A stretch of DNA of 11,605 bases, taken from NCBI GenBank assembly GCA_002825515.1, contig PJET01000150.1, positions 1 through 11,605 of the forward strand. Reading direction: 5' to 3'. Below the pieces are notes generated by a model. That model was not told the origin of the DNA. It was given only the letters and a program-made list of their open reading frames with translations, and searched no databases. Numbering within the stretch: the first letter of the stretch is position 1; each line of letters opens with the position of its first letter. This DNA is from Candidatus Thorarchaeota archaeon MP11T_1 (GTDB lineage Archaea > Asgardarchaeota > Thorarchaeia > Thorarchaeales > Thorarchaeaceae). Shown here in pieces: positions 6,215 through 11,605 of the stretch. The translations under genes were made by a program, and so were the position numbers.

Positions 6215-6493
6215 ATGACAGTAGAAAATAGGTGCATTTCTCGAGACGACATTCTTCAAAGCACTTTGTTTCACATTCAAATTAAGCAATGTCAATATAT
6301 CGACAATTTCCCAGAAGCAGTTGTTAGAGTCATTGACAATGCAGTTGGTAAGAAAAAACTAAAGAATTACAGTGAGATAAAAAATAAACTCTATCGCATT
6401 AAAACCAATTTCTTTACCATTAACAAAGGAAAGGTTAGGAAGAAAGATTTCTTTGAAGGGCTGTACGAACGTATAGAGAATAGAACTAGATAG
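6215..6493 (+). CDS. Small basic uncharacterised protein, 92 aa
   Basis: No family is recognised. The product is lysine-rich in its second half (GKKKLKNYSEIKNKLYRIK, NKGKVRKKDFFEGLYERI) and seems mostly helical. The single cysteine near the start and two more distal histidine/cysteine residues do not form a zinc motif. The basic character would suit nucleic-acid binding, but nothing proves it. The ATG at 6215 is chosen because the TATA-like AATATAC at 6181-6187 predicts transcription starting within a few nt of it; an in-frame GTG at 6200 is the alternative. The codons are more AT-rich than those of its neighbours. It is convergent with the histidine kinase, 12 nt apart. Repeats upstream suggest regulated expression. 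Confidence 0.6.
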   Translation: MTVENRCISRDDILQSTLFHIQIKQCQYIDNFPEAVVRVIDNAVGKKKLKNYSEIKNKLYRIKTNFFTINKGKVRKKDFFEGLYERIENRTR

Positions 6494-6505
6494 GATATGA
6501 ATAGG

Positions 6506-7987
6506 CTACTTCTTCTTCCGAGGTTCAGCTTTCCTTAATGTGACGATAAACTTTGAACCCAAAGCTGATTTGCCAAATATCCTGTCTTGAACTTCAATTG
6601 TCCCGCCATATTTGCGTATCATCTGTGATACTAGAGTGATTCCGACTCCGCCTCCATACTTCCGTTCAGTGAAGAGAGACTTCTTCCTCATATCACTAAG
6701 ACCGGGTCCATCATCAGCAATGACTATAGAACATGTATCAGTCTTGGTTTCGCAGGAAACCCAAACCTGTTTCTCTTCTTTCGGATTATGACGTACTGCG
6801 TTCTCCAATAGATTCCAAATCATCTCACCCAACAACACGTCAGCTTCAACAAGGAGGTTCTTTTTGAGTCCTTCAACATACACTTTCGCACCATAAACCC
6901 GCTCTAATACCTTAATCTTTTCCCTCAAGACAGGGATTGCATCAATACGAGATAGTGGAATGTGTCGAATTTGTGCCGCACGTTTCACTTTGGTAATGAG
7001 TCTATTGCAGCGCTCAACAGCATCCAAGATATCAGTTCGTACATCATCTATGTAGGAGTTGGGAACCTCTTCCTCAAGAAGACCAGTACTTGTCATTATC
7101 ACTTGGAGCTGGTTAGCAATATCATGACTCAGTAAATCCAAATAAAACTGAACAATTTCTTCAGCCTCTTTCTGAGATGAGATTTCCGTGATTACTGCAA
7201 AAGTCCCAATGAATTTTCCTTGACGATCAATATAGGGAGTTGCAGAAACAATGGTGGGAATGTTTTCTCCAGTTTTACTAACCCAGATCAGTTCATAGCT
7301 AGATGATACACCAGATTTCCGCTCAGACAATTTTGCCTTGAATTCCTTCGGTCCCATATCCTTTGTGAAATCTATCCATTTCTTACCAACTATCTCAGTA
7401 GGATTATATCCAAGCATGCGACAAAACGCTTCATTAGCATATACCAAGTTACCGGATTCATCATCAATTGCCAGTCCATCTTTCATGGTTTCAACCAGCA
7501 GCTTATATCTGGTCTCGGTTTCCTCAAGTGCATCTCTGTTTTCGAGGAGCTGCGTGATATCAATAAAGTGAGCAAGCGTCTTCAACTTTCCATCAGCCGT
7601 TTGAACTAGCTCTACTCTCCCTTCAAGTGTTATTTCTTTACCATCTGTTCTAATAATTCGGAATGAATATACATCAGGAACTCTTTCACCGCTTCTTCTA
7701 CGTTCATATCTCTCTGCTACTTGTTTTGCTATGTCATCCTTCAAGAATTTCCGAAAGTCCTGTCCAATCGAATCTTCAGGTTTGTTACCAAGAATCCTAG
7801 CTCCGGGCTCGTTAACATATTCCAGAATATAATCGTCACCAATGATTGCTATTCCCTCGTGAGCATTGTCTAAGATTGCTTCCAAGGTTTTTGCATCTGA
7901 TGATGGATTAAATAGCGGTGTCACTTTTCCTGACTTCGCTGACTTGGTTTTTCGAGACCGCTTTCCTCCACCCTGTGGCATTGCCAA
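6506..7987 (-). CDS. Soluble PAS-PAS sensor histidine kinase, 493 aa
   Basis: The gene encodes a cytoplasmic two-component sensor kinase with no membrane segment. After a basic, lysine-rich tail (1-22), PAS domain 1 spans about 32-145 and PAS domain 2 about 157-272 (NEAFCRMLGYNPTEIVGKKW is typical), each ending in a 'FIDIT/VITEIS' strand. The phosphoacceptor helix holds LLSHDIANQLQVI with H288. The ATPase domain shows the N box (EMIWNLLENAVRHNP, N392/N396), G1 box DDGPGL (425-430) and G2 GGGVGITL (445-452). The H box HDIANQLQ is the variant common in archaeal and methanogen kinases. No response regulator is in the window. The TTG start follows GGGAG with spacer 5; an ATG two codons later lies about 27 nt after ATAAATAA and could be a leaderless start. 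The gene lies 113 nt downstream of the dehalogenase-like gene on the same strand. The signal is unknown. Confidence 0.9.
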   Translation of the reverse strand: MAMPQGGGKRSRKTKSAKSGKVTPLFNPSSDAKTLEAILDNAHEGIAIIGDDYILEYVNEPGARILGNKPEDSIGQDFRKFLKDDIAKQVAERYERRRSGERVPDVYSFRIIRTDGKEITLEGRVELVQTADGKLKTLAHFIDITQLLENRDALEETETRYKLLVETMKDGLAIDDESGNLVYANEAFCRMLGYNPTEIVGKKWIDFTKDMGPKEFKAKLSERKSGVSSSYELIWVSKTGENIPTIVSATPYIDRQGKFIGTFAVITEISSQKEAEEIVQFYLDLLSHDIANQLQVIMTSTGLLEEEVPNSYIDDVRTDILDAVERCNRLITKVKRAAQIRHIPLSRIDAIPVLREKIKVLERVYGAKVYVEGLKKNLLVEADVLLGEMIWNLLENAVRHNPKEEKQVWVSCETKTDTCSIVIADDGPGLSDMRKKSLFTERKYGGGVGITLVSQMIRKYGGTIEVQDRIFGKSALGSKFIVTLRKAEPRKKK

Positions 7988-8100
7988 ACAGACTCCCTGC
8001 TTCGTTATTTATGCGATGATTCAACCGAATTGCTGTGTAGTCAAGATTGCGTATATCTAAAATAACATCTCACATTTTACTCTTTCCTAACTTCTCACCT

Positions 8101-9462
8101 TCATTGATTAAACTTTTTCCAGAACTTAGTACTGGATTTCTGTCTGCCAAATCCTGCAATATCATCCATTTTTACTATCAATCGATTTAACCAAGGCGTA
8201 TGCTGTACTAACCAAAGTATCATCCTATGGAAAATGCCATCCTTTTTATTATATGGACAGGATCTAATGCAATTGGAACATTCTGAGCCATTATCAATCC
8301 AGAATCCATAGCAGCTGTCCACGTTGACATACCATTTCTTCATTCCAGGATTATTCGAAATAGAGTTACCAGACCAGGATTGTTCTTTACCATAAGGTAT
8401 CGATTGTGATGGACATGTTTTAGCACATTTCTCGCAAGTTTCACAGAATCGAATCACTGCTTTGCAGAAATTCTCATCAGGATAATCCCTTAGAAGAGGC
8501 ATATTCGTCAATACTTTGGCAATTCGAACACGCGGACCATATTGTTTGGTAATCAAAATTCCATGTCTACCATATTGCCCAAGACCAGCATCAATAGCTT
8601 GAGGTACACTCAAAGAAACATCGTTTCCGCAGGTAATAGCATTGTAACCAAGTCTTTGAATGAATGCAGCTAGCTCAACTTCAATGAATGCCATTGTTGA
8701 ATATCCTAGGGCTGTAGCAGCAGAGCTTGTAAAGGTAGGTGATGTTGCTATAGCATCATAGTCCATTTCTATTGCCATAACAACAACATATTGCATCGTT
8801 TCAGGGATGTCATATGGCTCACCTCGTCGATTCACAGAGTACAGCCAATTTCGATTTAGCGGAGCGATCCCAACTAGATTTGCACCAAAGAATCGAGCAG
8901 CTTTCTTTACAATCTGAGTCAACGTATTAGAATCAGTTATTCTCTTCTCCCCAATCTCCGTAGCATTTAGGTCAAGGCCTATACCTGGTCGTTGTATTGA
9001 ATGCCTTGAGTCATAAAGTTTCCATGCAGCCACACTCAGTTCATGTTCAAAACGACCATATTCAGGAATGTCTTTTGAAATCATGGACTCAGCACCGAAG
9101 AATTCTGTCTTTTGATAGAATTGAAAGCTGGAGTCATATTGCACTCTAGCGAAGATTGTTTTCGCTTCTGACATTTGTTTGAAAGTTTCAGAAACCTGAT
9201 AGGGAAAATATCCTGTCATTCGAAAAGTTCTCATCCGTGATGGTTTTGAGTCTTCAACCTGCCGCTCTTCTATTATTATGGCTTCTAATGGACATTCTCG
9301 AATACAAGAAAGACATTTGGTACATGTTTCATGATTGATTTTGGGTTGACTATTATCCTGTTGAATGCTCAATGGTGGATCTTCACCGTGAATCCTTTGG
9401 CATGCATAAAGACATTCAAAATCGCATTTTGATGAGTCACACAGATTGCTTTTCACGTACAT
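8101..9462 (-). CDS. Reductive-dehalogenase-like corrinoid Fe-S protein with N-terminal ferredoxin domain, 453 aa
   Basis: The C-terminal two thirds match the RdhA layout: GYSTMAFIEVELAAFIQRLGYNAI, GNDVSLSVPQAIDAGLGQYGR, YGPRVRIAKVLT, then two [4Fe-4S] motifs, CETCEKCAKTCP (C340/343/346/350) and CYGFWIDNGSECSNCIRSCP (C384/395/398/402). Y254, N280 and R313 have the spacing I recall for the PceA active-site trio Y246/N272/R305. RdhA enzymes use a corrinoid cofactor to remove halogens reductively. Unusually, there is no twin-arginine signal. Instead residues 1-65 form a ferredoxin domain with C-x4-C-x3-C-x3-C (8/13/17/21) and CTKCLSCIRECP (47-57), the cysteine spacing of ABCE1/RLI. The protein should therefore be cytoplasmic. 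Epoxyqueuosine reductase (QueG) is a relative, but the CxxFW..G..C signature favours RdhA. The ATG has TGGAG, spacer 8. No RdhB anchor is present. The substrate is unknown. Confidence 0.85.
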   Translation of the reverse strand: MYVKSNLCDSSKCDFECLYACQRIHGEDPPLSIQQDNSQPKINHETCTKCLSCIRECPLEAIIIEERQVEDSKPSRMRTFRMTGYFPYQVSETFKQMSEAKTIFARVQYDSSFQFYQKTEFFGAESMISKDIPEYGRFEHELSVAAWKLYDSRHSIQRPGIGLDLNATEIGEKRITDSNTLTQIVKKAARFFGANLVGIAPLNRNWLYSVNRRGEPYDIPETMQYVVVMAIEMDYDAIATSPTFTSSAATALGYSTMAFIEVELAAFIQRLGYNAITCGNDVSLSVPQAIDAGLGQYGRHGILITKQYGPRVRIAKVLTNMPLLRDYPDENFCKAVIRFCETCEKCAKTCPSQSIPYGKEQSWSGNSISNNPGMKKWYVNVDSCYGFWIDNGSECSNCIRSCPYNKKDGIFHRMILWLVQHTPWLNRLIVKMDDIAGFGRQKSSTKFWKKFNQ

Positions 9463-9510
9463 CAGGCATTCTCCAAAGGCCAGAGCAATGTCTACAAATC
9501 ATCTAATACA

Positions 9511-9528
9511 TGCTTCTATAGCAGAAGA
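9511..9528. promoter_or_regulatory. Possible shared control element between the divergent corrinoid genes
   Basis: CTTCT-ATAGC-AGAAG (9513-9527) is an inverted repeat in the 115-nt gap. It contains the palindrome CTATAG, which could act as a TATA-like element in either direction, placing both start sites about 30 nt before their start codons. Weak, by-eye evidence. Confidence 0.25.
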
Positions 9529-9577
9529 GTAATGAGAAACAAAAGACACACTTGAAAACATAGCAGGACTGAGTAGA

Positions 9578-11170
9578 TTGAAGAAACATCTGGTAATCTT
9601 TGAGCCATCAGGTCTACGAATCTCTCTGAGTCAAGAAAATACATTTCTTGAAGCTATAAGGTCAGTTGGTCTTCATCTCTCCTCTGATTGTGGAGGCGGA
9701 GGTACATGTGGTAAGTGCGCACTCATTCTTCAACCAGCGCCTAAACCAACATCAATTGATAAGAAGCATCTATCCTCGAATAAGCTATCACAGGGTTTTC
9801 GTTTAGCATGTCAACACAGTGTAAATGTTGATACACGAGCAGTAATACCAGAGCCGCGGAGAAAGATCAAGATACTGACCGATGGACGCTCTCGATTGGA
9901 ATCATGGGTACCTGATTCAGGATACGAAGGACAATTTGGAATTGCGATTGATTTAGGAACAACCACGATAGTAGCATATCTCCTGGCATTAGACACAGGT
10001 ATACAAGTGAGTCAAATAGCGACGCTAAACCCACAGGTCATCTTTGGAGAGGATGTAATATCTAGGATAACATATGCAGTGCGTGAGGAGAATGGCGGTT
10101 CAGAGCTAAAGAACAGAGTTGTAAATGAGATTGATTCATTGATTGATTCTCTTTTAGATACATCCAAAATCATGACAGAAAGAATAGGGAAGATTAGCAT
10201 CGTTGGAAATACAGCGATGCACCACCTGTTGCTGGGTGCTGATGTCAAACCATTAGGTGTTTCACCCTATGAACCAACAATTCGAGATTCGATTGTCACG
10301 TCGAGTTCTGAACTCGGTCTTGTTTCCAAACCCAATATCGAAATTTATCTTCCTCCTAATATCGCGGGATTTGTGGGAGGGGACACAGTAGGTTTCATTC
10401 TCTCTCAAAGACTAGATTTATCGGAGCAAATCATTGTAGGGATTGATATTGGTACAAATGGTGAGATTGTCTTATCGAATCTCGGTGATCTATCTTGCTG
10501 TTCAGCAGCCGCAGGACCTGCATTTGAAGGAGCAACAATTCGATACGGAATGAGGGGACAGGAGGGGGCTATAGAACATGTGGCAATTGAAGATCCAGAA
10601 AAACCTCCAGATATATCAGTAATCGGAGAAACCACACCTCAAGGAATTTGCGGCTCTGCAATTGTTGATACTGTTTCAGAAATGAGGAGAACAGGCATTA
10701 TAGATAAATCCGGCAGACTTCAACAGATCACTTCAAGAGTAGTGGATGATGGTGATTTTGGACTGAGTTACTTGCTTGTGGATATACCCTCAAAGTCGCT
10801 TAGAATCTCGTTCAATCAGAAAGATGTGCGACAGGTTCAATTAGCAAAAGCTGCAATTAATGCTGGAGTAAGCATCCTTCTACAGGACGCTGATATCAGA
10901 ATTGATGACATTGATTCAGTAATGCTAGCTGGAGCATTCGGGAGTTATATCCGGCCTGAGAGCGCGCTTGGAATTGGATTACTACCCCCCGTGGATAGAA
11001 AAAGGATTATTCAGGTTGGGAATGCCGCTGGTGAAGGTGCAAAAGCACTCTTACTCTCCTCTCAAGCAAGGAAAATTGCTAGCAATTTAGTTTCTAGAAT
11101 TAGATATCTAGAACTTGCATCTCATGATGACTTCCAATCAATATTCGTGAAATCAACGGCATTTCCTTAG
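9578..11170 (+). CDS. RACo-type reductive activator of corrinoid proteins (2Fe-2S + ASKHA ATPase), 530 aa
   Basis: Proteins of this family use ATP hydrolysis to drive electron transfer from a [2Fe-2S] cluster to an inactive Co(II) corrinoid, restoring Co(I). The N-terminal plant-type ferredoxin domain has CGGGGTCGKC and a distal cysteine (C38, C44, C47, C78). After a linker, the ASKHA ATPase domain starts with GIAIDLGTTT (121-130) and continues with SIVGNTAMHHLLLG (207-220), GIDIGTNGE (288-296), SCCSAAAGPAFEGA (306-319), GICGSAIVD and LAGAFGSYI (450-458), all RACo-family landmarks. At 530 aa it is shorter than the roughly 630-aa bacterial archetype, mainly because the linker region is compact. 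The TTG start is preceded by AGGA with spacer 9, and no ATG lies upstream of the cluster motif. It is divergent from the dehalogenase-like gene, which suggests that protein, or an unseen corrinoid methyltransferase, as client. Confidence 0.93.
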   Translation: MKKHLVIFEPSGLRISLSQENTFLEAIRSVGLHLSSDCGGGGTCGKCALILQPAPKPTSIDKKHLSSNKLSQGFRLACQHSVNVDTRAVIPEPRRKIKILTDGRSRLESWVPDSGYEGQFGIAIDLGTTTIVAYLLALDTGIQVSQIATLNPQVIFGEDVISRITYAVREENGGSELKNRVVNEIDSLIDSLLDTSKIMTERIGKISIVGNTAMHHLLLGADVKPLGVSPYEPTIRDSIVTSSSELGLVSKPNIEIYLPPNIAGFVGGDTVGFILSQRLDLSEQIIVGIDIGTNGEIVLSNLGDLSCCSAAAGPAFEGATIRYGMRGQEGAIEHVAIEDPEKPPDISVIGETTPQGICGSAIVDTVSEMRRTGIIDKSGRLQQITSRVVDDGDFGLSYLLVDIPSKSLRISFNQKDVRQVQLAKAAINAGVSILLQDADIRIDDIDSVMLAGAFGSYIRPESALGIGLLPPVDRKRIIQVGNAAGEGAKALLLSSQARKIASNLVSRIRYLELASHDDFQSIFVKSTAFP

Positions 11171-11294
11171 GAACAGACGTAACATTGTGGATTAAGTAAG
11201 CATCTTTGGTTGGCCATTAAACTATAATACACTGACAACTGACTTTGAATATCTACTGCATTTCTGGAAGTCTCCAAGGTGAGTGAGTCCCAGT
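11171..11294. other. Convergent intergenic gap
   Basis: This spacer lies between the stop codons of the RACo-type gene and the deacetylase-family gene. I see no RNA gene, strong hairpin or long T-run here. The frame open on the minus strand at 11167-11361 overlaps the deacetylase end and has no family features. Confidence 0.5.
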
Positions 11295-11605
11295 CTAAAT
11301 TCCAAGCTCGGAAAAAACTAGATGCTTGACTTTCTCGACGTTCATTCGAACTATCTTCCATGTTTCCTCATCATCTTCGAAGGGAGGTGTCTGTTTGGGT
11401 GGTTCATACTCGAAACCCGAGAGAACAGACATAACCACACCAATTCCCCATTTGAATGACTCATTAGTATAACCACCACCTGCCAGGACTCCAAGACGAC
11501 CTCGACTGAACATGTGAGCCATTCTATGAAAGAAAGTAGCAATGTATCGAATCAAATCTGTAGTCAGATTAAGATGTGCAAGACGGTCTTTATAATGAGC
11601 ATCGA
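11295..11605 (-). CDS. Histone deacetylase/AcuC-family enzyme, C-terminal part, 5' end outside the window
   Basis: About 103 C-terminal residues are visible and the frame stays open to the window edge. The visible start, DAHYKDRLAHLNLTTDLI, matches the 'D.h..DpLa.lnLT' segment of the arginase/deacetylase fold. LGVLAGGGYTNESFKWG carries the GGGY motif whose tyrosine (visible residue 45) is the catalytic Tyr of zinc-dependent deacetylases. The C-terminal tail (EYEPPKQTPPFEDDEETW...) is acidic and proline-rich. The zinc-binding Asp/His residues and the HH dyad lie upstream and cannot be checked. Archaeal members deacetylate acetyl-lysine proteins (chromatin proteins, enzymes) or small acetylated amines. 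It is convergent with the RACo-type gene. Confidence 0.85.
   Translation of the reverse strand, partial: DAHYKDRLAHLNLTTDLIRYIATFFHRMAHMFSRGRLGVLAGGGYTNESFKWGIGVVMSVLSGFEYEPPKQTPPFEDDEETWKIVRMNVEKVKHLVFSELGI

Noticed and set aside
8101..9462. Epoxyqueuosine reductase (QueG) reading of the Fe-S protein
   Set aside because: The CxxFW...G..C..C...CP signature, the GYSTM and GNDVSLS segments and the absence of a QueG-like C-terminal repeat domain favour the reductive dehalogenase family.
11167..11361. Minus-strand frame of 64 aa
   Set aside because: Overlaps the end of the deacetylase-family gene in another frame, no SD, and composition unlike a real protein; the gap appears non-coding.
11351..11542. 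Minus-strand frame of 63 aa inside the deacetylase-family region
   Set aside because: Lies entirely within the better supported deacetylase frame, which has the GGGY motif.
1..11605. CRISPR arrays, tRNA/rRNA genes, transposases or insertion-sequence ends
   Set aside because: No regularly spaced repeats, cloverleaf-like sequences or transposase frames were seen by eye on either strand.

Overview
The window is from an archaeon. It carries a 20S proteasome alpha subunit with the canonical YDR and SPEGRLYQVEYA signature. Translation starts follow two archaeal patterns: GGTG/GGAG-type Shine-Dalgarno motifs 4-9 nt upstream, and near-leaderless starts about 27 nt after a TATA-like box. The moderate GC content, short intergenic gaps and the combination of proteasome, histone deacetylase-family, reductive dehalogenase-like and RACo-like genes would suit an Asgard-type (e.g. 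Thorarchaeota-like) or other anaerobic sediment archaeon. That placement is inference from gene content; no rRNA gene is present.

Layout. 1-750: an unrecognised, probably beta-rich protein (+) whose TTG start is fixed by a strong SD at the window edge. 717-1765 (-): a 162-aa helical unknown followed by a winged-helix regulator, closed by a hairpin plus T-tract. 1766-2501 (+): a PD-(D/E)xK nuclease-like protein, convergent with 2498-3499 (-), which I read as a duplicated beta-carbonic-anhydrase-like protein; the two stop codons share one CTAG. 3639-4535 (+): a RimK-family ATP-grasp ligase whose 3' end overlaps the proteasome alpha gene (-, 4524-5264). Upstream of the proteasome gene on the same strand is a NrdG2-type radical SAM activase (5374-6069). 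6215-6493 (+): a small basic orphan protein behind a repeat-rich promoter. 6506-7987 (-): a soluble PAS-PAS histidine kinase. 8101-9462 (-): a cytoplasmic reductive-dehalogenase-like protein with an ABCE1/RLI-type ferredoxin head. 9578-11170 (+), divergent from it: a RACo-type corrinoid activator. 11295-11605 (-): the C-terminal third of a histone deacetylase-family enzyme, cut by the window end.

How the genes may work together. The clearest module is the divergent pair at 8101-11170. One protein has the corrinoid/Fe-S signature of reductive dehalogenases and the other belongs to the family that reductively reactivates Co(II) corrinoid proteins, so they may form a corrinoid redox system. The orphan histidine kinase lies downstream of the dehalogenase-like gene on the same strand and could be co-transcribed. 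The rest looks like housekeeping (proteasome, ATP-grasp, radical SAM) mixed with lineage-specific unknowns. No rRNA, tRNA, CRISPR array, insertion sequence or transposase was seen, and no stretch above 300 bases lacks a gene; the largest gap is about 140 bases (3500-3638).
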